Assembly (NCBI GenBank): GCA_003141895.1
Contig: PLNT01000040.1
Span: 26,634-90,633, forward strand
Length of the DNA: 64,000 bases
Reading direction: 5' to 3'
DNA from: Bacteroidales bacterium
Lineage (GTDB): Bacteria > Bacteroidota > Bacteroidia > Bacteroidales > VadinHA17
The notes beneath the pieces are model-generated. The model searched no databases, was not told the DNA's origin, and worked only from the letters and a program-made list of their open reading frames with translations. A program made the translations under genes and the position numbers. Positions within the stretch are counted from its first letter, which is position 1, and each line of letters starts with the position of its first letter. Positions 45,146 through 54,497 of the stretch are shown piece after piece.

Positions 45146-45766
45146 ATGCTTAATCTTCTCAAACATCCGCTACTTACACACAAGCTCACACTTTTACGCC
45201 GTAAAGAAACGGATACCAAAGAATTTCGGGAAACTTTAGGAGAAATCGCCGGATTGATGGCCTATGAAATTACCCGCGATCTGCCGGTGAGGGATATCAA
45301 TATCGAAACTCCATTGGGATTCTGTACTACACAGGAACTGGCAAGAGATGTTGTTCTTGTCCCGATCTTAAGAGCGGGCCTGGGAATGGTCGATGGTATT
45401 TCCAACCTTATACCAACTGCAAGAATAGGTCATATCGGCATGTACCGTGATCATAAAACACTCGAACCGATAACCTATTATTCCAAATTCCCAGATAATC
45501 TTTCAGAAGCTGTAGTAATGGTTCTCGACCCAATGCTTGCAACCGGTGGAAGTTCTACTGATGCAATCCGGGTGATTAAAAATAATGGTGCCAAAACCAT
45601 AAAACTTGTATGTATTGTGGGTGCACCCCAGGGAGTTGAAAGGATTATGAAAGATCATCCAGATGTTCAGATATATCTTGCCGGTCTTGACGAGAGGCTA
45701 AATGAACATGGATATATTGTCCCGGGATTAGGCGATGCCGGCGACAGATTATTTGGAACTAAGTGA
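45146..45766 (+). CDS. upp: Uracil phosphoribosyltransferase
   Basis: Salvages uracil with PRPP to UMP. The PRPP loop is [18 protein letters not shown] (about 126-143); the uracil-binding C-terminus [15 protein letters not shown] is intact. The 206 residues match the family. The gene converges on pstS with a 4-nt gap. Confidence 0.95.
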   Translation: MLNLLKHPLLTHKLTLLRRKETDTKEFRETLGEIAGLMAYEITRDLPVRDINIETPLGFCTTQELARDVVLVPILRAGLGMVDGISNLIPTARIGHIGMYRDHKTLEPITYYSKFPDNLSEAVVMVLDPMLATGGSSTDAIRVIKNNGAKTIKLVCIVGAPQGVERIMKDHPDVQIYLAGLDERLNEHGYIVPGLGDAGDRLFGTK

Positions 45767-45770
45767 TCTC

Positions 45771-46751
45771 CTATTTTAACTTGTCAAGCGAATAACCGAT
45801 ATATACTTCATTCAATTCACAAAGTCCGGTTGTTTTAATATCATTCTGTCCGTCAGTCAGAACATATTTTAAAAATTCCACAATCGCCCGATCATATGGC
45901 TTTCCGAGTGAAGCAATTGTGAGTTCACGACAAAGACTTTTTGGATATATCCCAAGCCACAATCCTCTGTGAGCCTTATCCAGGTTATTAAAAGGTATCT
46001 CTTTTCTGTCAATTTTTTTATCATAATCAAGATCTACAGGTATAATCTGGATATCTTTTGTCTGATCGCCTGTTGCTATATCAAAAGCGTAGGAGAAATC
46101 ACAGAAACCTATTGCGAGAGGATTATTTTGTATACTTTTTATCATTTCAACATCACCTGTTACACCGGTTCCCTTAAGATCACTGGCTTCTTTATTAAGA
46201 AATGCAGCAAAAACATCTGCGGCTCCGGAATCATCCTTTCTTACAAAAACAGGGACCTTTTCTTTTAGAGTAGTATCGAGCAGTTCTCCATATGTAAATG
46301 GTTTATCACTTGTAAATACTTTAAGGAACTTATCGGGACTCAGACCCTGTGCTAATATTTTCTTCAGATAAGGATTCTTTTTGTTTACAATCGGGGCAAC
46401 ACCATCTTTTGCCACTGGGACAGTCCAGATACCTTCTCCCAACTCTGTATCAGTAAGAGGCCTCGATATCATAGCTAGTTGACTCTTCTTTGACCTCAGA
46501 TCATCCAGTCCCTGACCTGTTCCGCCCTGTGATACAACTATCTTTATTTCAGGGTGCAACTTCATAAAGTCATCACTCCATTTCTTTACCAGGGGATAAA
46601 GTGCATAAGCTCCGCTGATAGTAAAATTGCCAGAAATATTTGTATTTGTTTCTGCAGGTAATTTATCTCCGTTTGACTGAATGTTTCTATGCTTGCATGA
46701 GGGTAATAACGTCAGAGATAATAGCAGAATGATGGTCTTGTTCAGGTTCAT
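45771..46751 (-). CDS. pstS: Phosphate ABC transporter substrate-binding lipoprotein
   Basis: 326 residues. Lipobox LLPSC at about 15-19 marks it as an envelope lipoprotein. The PBP-like fold carries ISGAYALYPLVKKWSDDF (phosphate loop 1), VSQGGTGQGLDDL and VRKDDSGAADVF (phosphate loop 2), as in PstS. No pstC, pstA, pstB or phoU gene is adjacent, so it is either an isolated binding protein or a phosphate sensor. Confidence 0.85.
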   Translation of the reverse strand: MNLNKTIILLLSLTLLPSCKHRNIQSNGDKLPAETNTNISGNFTISGAYALYPLVKKWSDDFMKLHPEIKIVVSQGGTGQGLDDLRSKKSQLAMISRPLTDTELGEGIWTVPVAKDGVAPIVNKKNPYLKKILAQGLSPDKFLKVFTSDKPFTYGELLDTTLKEKVPVFVRKDDSGAADVFAAFLNKEASDLKGTGVTGDVEMIKSIQNNPLAIGFCDFSYAFDIATGDQTKDIQIIPVDLDYDKKIDRKEIPFNNLDKAHRGLWLGIYPKSLCRELTIASLGKPYDRAIVEFLKYVLTDGQNDIKTTGLCELNEVYIGYSLDKLK

Positions 46752-46868
46752 TTTTTTATAAAGTTACAATAAATCCGAACATCGTACAAGATAAAATTGT
46801 TACGATTTGTTAGATTTTTAAACAAATCCTCTCTAAAAAAAAGATTACATTTAACAAGAGAATTAAAT

Positions 46869-47804
46869 ATGCATAGTGATCCTGTAATTGAGGTAAAAAA
46901 TGTCTGGAAGTCTTTCAAAACTGTCCAGGCTGTAAAGGGAATTGATCTGAAAATACCCGAGGGTCAATTTGTTGCTATACTTGGTCCGAATGGAGCCGGG
47001 AAAACGACTCTTGTTGAAATGATTGAAGGCATTCAAAAACCCGATAAGGGAGAAATTACTATCATGGGGAAAAAGTGGAAAGGCAATGAAGATGAGCTCC
47101 ACAGGATCATCGGACTTTCCCTCCAGGAAACCAGATTTATTGATAAACTCAGGGTATCGGAAACACTGATGCTGTTTGCTGCCTTTTTTAATATGGGGAT
47201 TAAACGTGTTAATGAGATAATTGATATCGTTGGTCTTGAAGAAAAAAGAAAATCGTATGTGGTAAATCTCTCAGGTGGGCAACGGCAAAGACTGGCAATC
47301 GGAATTTCCCTGATAAATAAGCCTGCCATCCTTCTGCTCGATGAGCCTACAACAGGACTCGATCCTAATGCCAGGCGTGAAATATGGGAAATCTTAAAGG
47401 GGCTTAAATCAGAAACCAGAACTTCAATGATCCTTACCACACATTATATGGAGGAAGCTGAGATTCTGTGCGATTATATTATAATAATTGACAACGGCGT
47501 AATTTTAAAAGAAGGTACTCTTGACCAGTTGCTGGAAGAAGACACTTCGGAGAAAGTTGTTGAATTTACTGCTGAAAATCCTCTCAGACAAGAAGAGTTG
47601 AATTCATCGGATTTACCATTTATGATTCACCAGGGAGAATCAAACGAAAAAGGTTTTGTAACTCTGACCAATTTTGAAACAGAACTTCCAGCCTTCATGA
47701 CTTTCATGAAATCTAAAAATATTACTCTAAAACATATGGAGTGCCGGCGCAAAACTCTTGACGATCTGTTTGTTTCTTTAACAGGAAGGAAGATAAATGA
47801 ATAG
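46869..47804 (+). CDS. ABC-2 type exporter, ATP-binding protein
   Basis: 311 residues. Walker A GPNGAGKTT, signature LSGGQRQRLAIG, Walker B ILLLDEPTTGLD and the H-loop TTHYMEE are all present; the C-terminal 80 residues form the usual DrrA/NatA-type tail. ATG 46869 is preferred to the 46797 start, which adds a basic segment absent from the family. The 3' end overlaps the permease by 8 nt. Confidence 0.88.
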   Translation: MHSDPVIEVKNVWKSFKTVQAVKGIDLKIPEGQFVAILGPNGAGKTTLVEMIEGIQKPDKGEITIMGKKWKGNEDELHRIIGLSLQETRFIDKLRVSETLMLFAAFFNMGIKRVNEIIDIVGLEEKRKSYVVNLSGGQRQRLAIGISLINKPAILLLDEPTTGLDPNARREIWEILKGLKSETRTSMILTTHYMEEAEILCDYIIIIDNGVILKEGTLDQLLEEDTSEKVVEFTAENPLRQEELNSSDLPFMIHQGESNEKGFVTLTNFETELPAFMTFMKSKNITLKHMECRRKTLDDLFVSLTGRKINE

Positions 47805-48939
47805 ACCTGTAAGATTTAATCAGTTATGGCAGCTTATATCTGCTCTTTTCCGTGAAATAATCAGGGAACCCGGTGTCCTTTTCTGGGGTATATTGTTCCC
47901 TATCCTGATGTCGCTGGGTCTTGGACTTGCTTTTACAAAGAAGACTGATGTTCTCCGTAAAGTCGCTATCATAAATATGACTAAAAGTTCATCCTCCGGA
48001 TCTGAAAACTTTGTTATTGACAGTTTCCTGCAAAAGAACTGTGAAAAAAACGTATCCTCTAATTCAGGTTCATGGCAGTGGAAATATACTATCAGAGATG
48101 AAAAACTCGGTAACTCCATTTTCCAGTTCTACCAATTGAAATGGGATGAAGCAATAAAATTACTCAAACGCGGTACCATAAATGTACTTCTTCTTGGAAG
48201 GAATGATTCAATTGAATATCACTTTGACCCAATGAATCCTGATGCTCAGCTCACTTATCTGAAACTAAGTACCGTTATAGGACAGGGAAAAATATATCAG
48301 GTGCAGGGTAATACAGAAATTAAACCGTTAACAGTTACCGGCACCAGGTACATCGATTTTCTCGTCCCGGGACTGATAGCGATGGGCGTAATGATGTCAA
48401 GTATGTGGGGAATAAGCTATGGAATAATTGAGAAAAGATCAAAAAAACTTTTACGGAGGCTTGTAGCAACACCAATGAAGAAATCACATTTCCTCATCGC
48501 TCTGATTACAGTAAGGATAACCATGAATTTTATTGAATCATTTGTACTGTTTCTGTTTGCACTTTTTGCTTTTAAAATGACTATCCAGGGGGACATCTCA
48601 GCATTGATACTCATGTTCCTTGCAGGTAATATTGCTTTTGCCGGGTTGGCAGTCCTGGTATCATGTCATACTTCTAATACTGAAGTTGGCAATGGACTTA
48701 TAAATTTCGTAATATTTCCAATGATGGTGCTCTCCGGTATTTTCTTCAGCTATCAGAATTTTCCTGATTGGAGCATCCCTTTTATAAAATATCTTCCTCT
48801 AACAATGGTGGCTGATGGAATAAGAAGCATTTTCAATGAAGGTGCAGGGTATCATGAGGTAACACTGCCAATTGTTATCCTTCTTGCAATAGGGACCATT
48901 TTCTTTTCTGTGGGATTGAAGGTTTTCAAGTGGCACTGA
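47797..48939 (+). CDS. ABC-2 type exporter, permease
   Basis: 380 residues: one N-terminal membrane helix (about 24-43), a soluble extracytoplasmic stretch to about 185, then five helices, as in ABC-2 permeases. Conserved VPGLIAMGVMMSSMWGISYGI and the RRLVATPMKKSHFL cytoplasmic loop are typical. With the overlapping ATPase it forms an exporter; the substrate (drug, lipid or polymer) is unknown. Confidence 0.85.
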   Translation: MNRPVRFNQLWQLISALFREIIREPGVLFWGILFPILMSLGLGLAFTKKTDVLRKVAIINMTKSSSSGSENFVIDSFLQKNCEKNVSSNSGSWQWKYTIRDEKLGNSIFQFYQLKWDEAIKLLKRGTINVLLLGRNDSIEYHFDPMNPDAQLTYLKLSTVIGQGKIYQVQGNTEIKPLTVTGTRYIDFLVPGLIAMGVMMSSMWGISYGIIEKRSKKLLRRLVATPMKKSHFLIALITVRITMNFIESFVLFLFALFAFKMTIQGDISALILMFLAGNIAFAGLAVLVSCHTSNTEVGNGLINFVIFPMMVLSGIFFSYQNFPDWSIPFIKYLPLTMVADGIRSIFNEGAGYHEVTLPIVILLAIGTIFFSVGLKVFKWH

Positions 48940-49314
48940 GCCGAAATGGTTTATAAACTCCTCAACTTTCAACCCCCTAAATCCCACAATTGGAGGACTT
49001 TAAAATCCTGTTACAAAAGGGTCATTGCGAACGAAGTGAAGCAATCTCCAGCCGTAACGAATAATTCAGCTTACTTCGTTTTGCATGTAAAGGATTGCTT
49101 CGTCTCCGCCAATTGGCGGATCCTCGCAATGACCATTGACGTAATTGGACCCAGTTTAGTCCCCATTTGTGGTGTTGGGAAGTTTCAAGTAGCAGAATTG
49201 GAAGGGTTACCAAATACTTTAAAAATCACTAATTATTTTCATTTTTAGTGCAACAATTATCTTTTCTTCCGGTCTTTATCTCGGTTAGAATTCAAGAAAC
49301 TAATATTAAGAAGT
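48940..49314. other. Intergenic gap with two repeat families
   Basis: 375 nt between the exporter and the DUF2807 gene. It starts with a half C-run repeat (CAACCCCCTAAATCCCACAATTGGAGGACTTTAAA, 48970-49003), then the GTCATTGCGA repeat listed separately, and an AT-rich leader. No gene is seen. Confidence 0.55.
49021..49133. repeat. GTCATTGCGA-type dispersed inverted repeat
   Basis: Outer arms GTCATTGCGA (49021-49030) and TCGCAATGAC (49124-49133). Inside them AGCAATCTCC and GGATTGCTTC form a second inverted pair. Related copies at 42-72 (half) and 54356-54437. Confidence 0.75.
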
Positions 49315-50034
49315 ATGAAAAGCCTTAGATCGTTAACAATTGCTATAATCATCCTTGGGGTCACCTCATGTATTAACGGCCAGTACTGGAGAACTGTTTC
49401 GGGACATGGTCATGTTGTCACAAAAGAAAGAAAAACTGATTCCTTCACAGGGGTAAAAGTAAGTTCGGGTATTGATGTTTATCTGAAACAGGGAAACAAT
49501 GAATCCATTTCAGTGGAAGCAGATGAGAATCTTCACGAATATATTCTTACTGAAGTAAGAAACGGAGTGTTGAATGTTTATAGTGAATATAATATCCGTG
49601 ATGCAGAGAAAAAAAGAGTATATGTCACAATGAAGGAAGTTAATTCAATAAAAACGACAAGTGCAGGAGATGTGTTCGGAGAAAGCCCTATTAATTCTGA
49701 CAATCTGGAATTATCTGCCAGTAGTGCCGGAGATATTAAGATAGAAGTAAATTCTAAGAAATTAGATATTGATATCAGCAGTTCAGGAGATATTACTCTC
49801 ACAGGTGAGACAGATATGCTCAGGGCCGATCTGAGTAGTGCAGGGGACCTGAATGCTTATGAACTTAAAGCAAGGGAAGCAGATATTTCAGTCTCAAGCG
49901 CCGGCGATGCTGATGTAAATGTTTCGGAGAGACTTACAGCAAGAGCTTCGAGTGCGGGTGATATTAATTACAAAGGAGATCCTAAATACATTGACGCTCA
50001 CTCTTCAAGTGCTGGTGGAGTTCACAGAAGATAA
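49315..50034 (+). CDS. DUF2807 (head GIN domain) lipoprotein
   Basis: 239 residues. Lipobox GVTSC at about 15-19. The mature protein is a beta-helix-like DUF2807 domain: about seven copies of SSAGD(I/L/V/A) spaced by 19-23 residues from residue about 120 onward, with FTGVKVSSGIDVYLKQGN near the start. Putative cell-surface adhesin-like protein of Bacteroidota; function not established. A terminator follows the stop. Confidence 0.8.
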   Translation: MKSLRSLTIAIIILGVTSCINGQYWRTVSGHGHVVTKERKTDSFTGVKVSSGIDVYLKQGNNESISVEADENLHEYILTEVRNGVLNVYSEYNIRDAEKKRVYVTMKEVNSIKTTSAGDVFGESPINSDNLELSASSAGDIKIEVNSKKLDIDISSSGDITLTGETDMLRADLSSAGDLNAYELKAREADISVSSAGDADVNVSERLTARASSAGDINYKGDPKYIDAHSSSAGGVHRR

Positions 50035-50062
50035 CTTCCAATATATATTTCCCAATATTATT

Positions 50063-50094
50063 AAAAGCCGCCGGATTCCTTCAGCGGCTTTTTT
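50063..50094 (+). terminator. Rho-independent terminator
   Basis: AGCCGC (50066-50071) and GCGGCT (50084-50089) flank a 12-nt loop, with A-run before and T-run after, 30 nt past the DUF2807 stop. Confidence 0.8.
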
Positions 50095-50096
50095 CT

Positions 50097-50104
50097 TAAC
50101 TTTG
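50097..50104 (+). promoter_or_regulatory. Bacteroidota-type -7 element for pgi
   Basis: TAACTTTG (TAnnTTTG) 20 nt before the pgi ATG at 50124, immediately after the terminator. Confidence 0.5.
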
Positions 50105-50123
50105 CATCCTTAATTAATTAGCA

Positions 50124-51464
50124 ATGAAAGAAAATTTAAGCATCAATCTGAAAAATACCAGCAAATTCATCTCAGATGAAGAAATTATTGCAAACGCACA
50201 GCTTTCTGTAAGGCATCTTGATACACTGAATGCCGGAACTGGTCCGGGAAACGATTTTCTGGGCTGGCTCTCCCTCCCCGATGATATCCTCCCCCAAATT
50301 GAGAGAATTGAAAAAACTGCCCTTCATCTCAGGTCAGTTTCAGATACAACTGTAGTAATAGGCATTGGAGGATCCTACCTAGGGTCACGAGCAGTAATCG
50401 AAGCACTTTCTCATTCATTTTCCTCTCTTTTAACTGGGAAACACCACGACATGATTTTTGCCGGGCAGAATATCAGTGAAGACTATCTTGCTGAGCTTCT
50501 TGAATTACTTGATGGGAGAAATTATTCCATTGTTGTTATCTCAAAATCAGGAACAACCACTGAACCGGCTATTGCATTCAGGATACTGAAAGATCATCTG
50601 GAGAAAAGAGTTGGTAAGACTGAAGCAGCAAAAAGGATTATCGCAATTACAGATGCAAAAAAGGGGGCTCTAAGGTCATTGGCCGATTCGAATGGATACG
50701 AAACCTTTATTATCCCTGACAATATAGGAGGAAGATATTCTGTTCTTACACCCGTAGGTTTATTACCAATTGCAATATGCGGACTCGATATCAGGTTGCT
50801 TGTGAAGGGTGCAAAATCAATGGAAGAGCTTACCAGGCTAAACAAACATGCTGAAACAAATCCGTCCCTTCTTTATGCTTCAGCCAGGAATCTTCTCCTT
50901 CAAAATGGGAAACCAATAGAAATTATGGTGGGGTTCAACCCCAAACTTCACTTTTTTTCCGAGTGGTGGAAACAACTTTATGGCGAAAGTGAAGGGAAGG
51001 ATGGCAAAGGAATCTTTCCTGCATCGGTTGATCTCACAACTGATCTTCATTCAATGGGTCAATATATTCAGGATGGGCAAAGAATCCTGTTTGAAACAAT
51101 AATCTCTGTGAAGAATCCTTCTAAAAAGCTAAGCATCCCTCTCGAAAAAAACGATTCTGATCAATTGAATTATCTGGCCGGAAAAAGGCTCACAGAGGTC
51201 AATTACAATGCCGAATTAGGAACCACTCTTGCACATAACGACGGTAATGTTCCCATCATTACCTTGACTATTCCTTCACTAGATGAGTATTACGTTGGAC
51301 AATTAATATATTTCTTTGAGATGGCCTGTGCCATAAGTGGTTATATTCTTGATGTCAATCCGTTTGATCAGCCCGGAGTAGAAGCATACAAGAAAAACAT
51401 GTTTGCATTATTAAATAAACCGGGGTTTGAAGAGGAAGGAAAGAAGCTGAAAAAAAGATTATAA
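50124..51464 (+). CDS. pgi: Glucose-6-phosphate isomerase
   Basis: Interconverts glucose 6-phosphate and fructose 6-phosphate. The 446-residue length is the short Bacillus-like form. Substrate loops VIGIGGSYLGSRA (about 74-86) and SKSGTTTEPA, the catalytic GRYSVLTPVG segment, the glutamate in QLYGESEGK and the lysine in NPFDQPGVEAYKK are present. Confidence 0.95.
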   Translation: MKENLSINLKNTSKFISDEEIIANAQLSVRHLDTLNAGTGPGNDFLGWLSLPDDILPQIERIEKTALHLRSVSDTTVVIGIGGSYLGSRAVIEALSHSFSSLLTGKHHDMIFAGQNISEDYLAELLELLDGRNYSIVVISKSGTTTEPAIAFRILKDHLEKRVGKTEAAKRIIAITDAKKGALRSLADSNGYETFIIPDNIGGRYSVLTPVGLLPIAICGLDIRLLVKGAKSMEELTRLNKHAETNPSLLYASARNLLLQNGKPIEIMVGFNPKLHFFSEWWKQLYGESEGKDGKGIFPASVDLTTDLHSMGQYIQDGQRILFETIISVKNPSKKLSIPLEKNDSDQLNYLAGKRLTEVNYNAELGTTLAHNDGNVPIITLTIPSLDEYYVGQLIYFFEMACAISGYILDVNPFDQPGVEAYKKNMFALLNKPGFEEEGKKLKKRL

Positions 51465-51471
51465 AACCCAT

Positions 51472-51869
51472 ACCCCCTCAGCCTTCGGCCACTCCCCCTT
51501 TTCAGTGGGAGAAAATTCTGCATGTAAGTGAAATCTCACTAAACAGACGAGTATTATCGCCCCTTGCCTACCGACAGTGTAATACTTTAGAATTTTGGTA
51601 ACAGAAAAAATGGTTTTCTAATTAAATAACCCCCTTTCTTATTTCCCCCACGGGGGAAAGGATAATTTTGCTCCTTCCCCCGTGGGGGAAGGTTGGGAAG
51701 GGGGTAGACTAGATTAAACACAAATGCAAATTAAAGATTAACGAATCAAGTATTAATTTGTTACCTTAATTGTGAAGAATTACACGGCAGGCAGGCTTTA
51801 GGGGAGATGTCGCGCTTGCTTCGCCGCTGAAACGGCTACGCGAAGGCGAAGGAATCAACAGAGGGGTTC
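51472..51869. repeat. C-run/G-run dispersed repeat, copy split by an insertion
   Basis: Left part (51472-51565) and right part (51796-51869) together match copy A at 5341-5464: CCTTCGGCCACT, GGGAGAAAATTCT, ACGAGTATTATCGCCCCTT, then CTTTAGGGGAGATGTCGCG and CAGAGGGGTTC. The right part also has a small extra palindromic piece (CTTCGCC...GGCGAAG) between TCGCG and CAGAGG. Confidence 0.75.
51566..51796. mobile_element. MITE-like insertion with imperfect terminal inverted repeats
   Basis: About 230 bp interrupts the dispersed repeat. The left end GCCTACCGACAGTGTAAT and the reverse complement of the right end, GCCTGCCTGCCGTGTAAT, agree at 14 of 18 positions. The interrupted host sequence GCCCCTTTAGGGG is restored by removing it, with a 2- or 3-bp duplication (TT or CTT). 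Its core carries a further C-run/G-run repeat (51629-51708). It codes for nothing. Confidence 0.6.
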
Positions 51870-52005
51870 AACTCTGTGAATGTTCTTCATTTTTCACTTC
51901 CAGAGTGTTAAATATACTTAAACCAGAATCAAATAATTTCCCGGACCATATAACATCATTTTTAAACTCTTACCTTTATTTCGCATATTCCAAAATCTTC
52001 CTGAC

Positions 52006-54351
52006 ATGAAAAAACTTAAAATTTACGCTTACCTGATTGCTGTTTTAACAATCGCTCTGACAATAGACAGTTGTAAAAACTGGAGCGAAACAGGAACCGG
52101 ATCGATTAGAATTGTAACTAACAAAGGTGGCCAGACTCTTGGTTATGATACAACCTCCGGTATCAAAATAATAACTGTTAAAGGACTGGCATTTAAGGAT
52201 TTAAACAAGAATAGCAAGCTCGACATTTACGAAGACTGGCGTCTGAGTGCGGAAGAAAGAGCTAAAGATCTTGCATCAAAAATGAGTGTTGAACAGATTG
52301 CAGGTCTGATGCTTTATAGTGCACACCAGGCGATTCCTTCGGGAAGTACACGTTTCGGAGCAAGCACTTACAATGGCAAGCCATTTGCTGAAAGCGGAGC
52401 AAAACCATTCGACCTGAGTGACCAGCAAATCAAGTTCCTGACAAAAGATAACCTTCGGCATGTCCTGGTTACTTCAGTGCAAAGTCCTGAAGTAGCAGCC
52501 CTTTGGAATAACAAAGTTCAAGCTCTTTGTGAGGGTATTGGCTTTGGTATTCCTGCCAATAACAGTTCTGACCCGCGGCATCGTTCTAATTCAGATGTAG
52601 AATATAATGTCGGTTCAGCAGGACAGATATCAATGTGGCCGGGGTCTCTTGGAATGGCAGCTACCTTTGATCCTGAAGTTGTAAAGCTTTTCGGTCAGAT
52701 AGCAGCAAAAGAATATCGGGCTCTTGGGATCTCAACAGCATTGTCGCCACAGATTGACCTCGCTACAGAACCAAGATGGGCAAGAGTAAACGGGACTTTT
52801 GGAGAATGCCCTCAGCTAACAGCTGACATGGCCCGCGCTTATTGTGATGGTTTCCAGACTTCTCTTGGTGCAAAAGCTATTTCCGGTGGTTGGGGATATA
52901 CAAGTGTAAACACTATGATAAAACATTGGCCAAGCGGCGGACCTGAAGAGGGCGGACGTGACGCTCATTTCTCCTTTGGGAAATATGCAGTTTATCCCGG
53001 TAATAATCTTGCGGATCATCTTATCCCGTTTACCGAAGGTGCTCTAAAGCTTGAAGGCGAAACAAAAATGGCTTCTGCAGTAATGCCTTATTATACCATC
53101 TCATTTGGTATTGATAAACAAAACAACGAAAATGTCGGGAACAGCTATAATAAGTATATAATAAATGATCTTTTACGTGGTAAATATGGGTTTGACGGTG
53201 TCGTTTGCACCGATTGGGGAGTTACTTCGGATGAGAAAGCCGTTGACGGATTCGGTACGACATGCTGGGGTGCTGAAACACTTTCCATACCAGAAAGACA
53301 TTATAAAATCATTATGGCAGGTGTCGATCAATTTGGCGGCAATAATGATGCCGGACCTGTAATGCTAGCATATCAGATGGGAGTAAAAGAACATGGTGAA
53401 CAGTTCATGAGAAGCAGGATGGAACAATCAGCTGTTCGTCTTCTAAAAAATATTCTAAGGGTCGGACTGTTTGAAAACCCATATCTTAGCACTGAGGAAA
53501 CGAAGTCAATTGTAGGAAATGAAGACTTCATGAAAGCCGGATATAGCGCCCAGCTGAAATCAATAGTAATGCTGAAGAATAAAAATAAAGTTTTACCTGT
53601 TGAAAAACAAAAAACGATATACATACCTAAAAGAATCACTCCTGCCGGAAGAGATTTCTTCGGAGGTACTACACCAGAGTCAGTAAATTATCCTGTTAAC
53701 CTTAATATTGTAAAAAAATACTTCAAGGTAACTGATAACCCATCTGAAGCTGATTTTGCACTTGTAATTATCAGGAGTCCCAATTCAGGAAGCGGTTATG
53801 ACCCGGCCGATGTGAAAAAAGGTGGTAACGGATACGTTCCAATAAGCTTACAGTATGGCACATACAAAGCTGATCTTGCCCGGGATCCTAGTCTGGCAGG
53901 TGGAGACCCGTTGGAAAAATTCACAAACCGTACCTACAAGGGGAAATCGGTTACTGCAACTAATTTTTCAGATCTGAAGATGGTTCTTGATGCTAAAAAA
54001 GCTATGAAAGGAAAACCTGTTATTGTATCCATAGCAATGTCAAAGCCGATGGTATTCAATGAATTTGAGAAAGACGCGGATGCAATACTCGTTAACTTCG
54101 ACGTACAGGATCAGGCTATCCTTGACATTATCACTGGCGCTGCCGAACCATCAGGTTTATTGCCGATGCAAGTGCCTGCTGATATGAAAACTGTTGAAAC
54201 ACAGAAAGAAGATGTTCCTTTTGACATGACGTGTCATGTAGATTCAGAAGGGAATACTTATGATTTCGGTTACGGTCTTAACTGGAGTGGCGTTATTAAA
54301 GATGCAAGAGTGGAGAAATATAAGAGAGTTACTAAACAATTAGACAAATAG
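52006..54351 (+). CDS. Glycoside hydrolase family 3 lipoprotein
   Basis: 781 residues. Hydrophobic N-terminus with lipobox-like TIDSC (Cys23). The GH3 N-terminal domain carries IDLATEPRWARVNGTFGE and MIKHWPSGGPEEGGRD (acid/substrate loop), and the nucleophile Asp403 in GFDGVVCTDWGVTS. The C-terminal GH3 domain extends to DFGYGLNWSG. FKDLNKNSKLDIYEDW near the start is common in Bacteroidota GH3 proteins. A beta-glucosidase or xylosidase acting on oligosaccharides at the envelope is likely; specificity is not deducible. Confidence 0.88.
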   Translation: MKKLKIYAYLIAVLTIALTIDSCKNWSETGTGSIRIVTNKGGQTLGYDTTSGIKIITVKGLAFKDLNKNSKLDIYEDWRLSAEERAKDLASKMSVEQIAGLMLYSAHQAIPSGSTRFGASTYNGKPFAESGAKPFDLSDQQIKFLTKDNLRHVLVTSVQSPEVAALWNNKVQALCEGIGFGIPANNSSDPRHRSNSDVEYNVGSAGQISMWPGSLGMAATFDPEVVKLFGQIAAKEYRALGISTALSPQIDLATEPRWARVNGTFGECPQLTADMARAYCDGFQTSLGAKAISGGWGYTSVNTMIKHWPSGGPEEGGRDAHFSFGKYAVYPGNNLADHLIPFTEGALKLEGETKMASAVMPYYTISFGIDKQNNENVGNSYNKYIINDLLRGKYGFDGVVCTDWGVTSDEKAVDGFGTTCWGAETLSIPERHYKIIMAGVDQFGGNNDAGPVMLAYQMGVKEHGEQFMRSRMEQSAVRLLKNILRVGLFENPYLSTEETKSIVGNEDFMKAGYSAQLKSIVMLKNKNKVLPVEKQKTIYIPKRITPAGRDFFGGTTPESVNYPVNLNIVKKYFKVTDNPSEADFALVIIRSPNSGSGYDPADVKKGGNGYVPISLQYGTYKADLARDPSLAGGDPLEKFTNRTYKGKSVTATNFSDLKMVLDAKKAMKGKPVIVSIAMSKPMVFNEFEKDADAILVNFDVQDQAILDIITGAAEPSGLLPMQVPADMKTVETQKEDVPFDMTCHVDSEGNTYDFGYGLNWSGVIKDARVEKYKRVTKQLDK

Positions 54352-54355
54352 ATGA

Positions 54356-54437
54356 GATTGCTTCGTCGCTTCGCTTCTCGCAATGACCGATAATGTTTAC
54401 CGGTCATTGCGAGCCCGAGGAACGAGGGCGCGGCAAT
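54356..54437. repeat. GTCATTGCGA-type inverted repeat after the GH3 gene
   Basis: Perfect 13-bp arms CTCGCAATGACCG (54377-54389) and CGGTCATTGCGAG (54401-54413) around an 11-nt loop; outer GATTGC and GCAATC pair as well. It begins 5 nt after the GH3 stop. Confidence 0.8.
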
Positions 54438-54461
54438 CTTGAAATCTTATACTGAAATCAA

Positions 54462-54497
54462 ATAAAAAAGGAGGCGCCTGGCCTCCTTTTTTTATTT
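54462..54497. terminator. Bidirectional terminator between convergent GH3 and cpgS-like genes
   Basis: GGAGGC (54470-54475) and GCCTCC (54481-54486) with a 5-nt loop, A-run on one side and T-run on the other. The stop codon of the minus-strand gene is at its edge. Confidence 0.85.
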
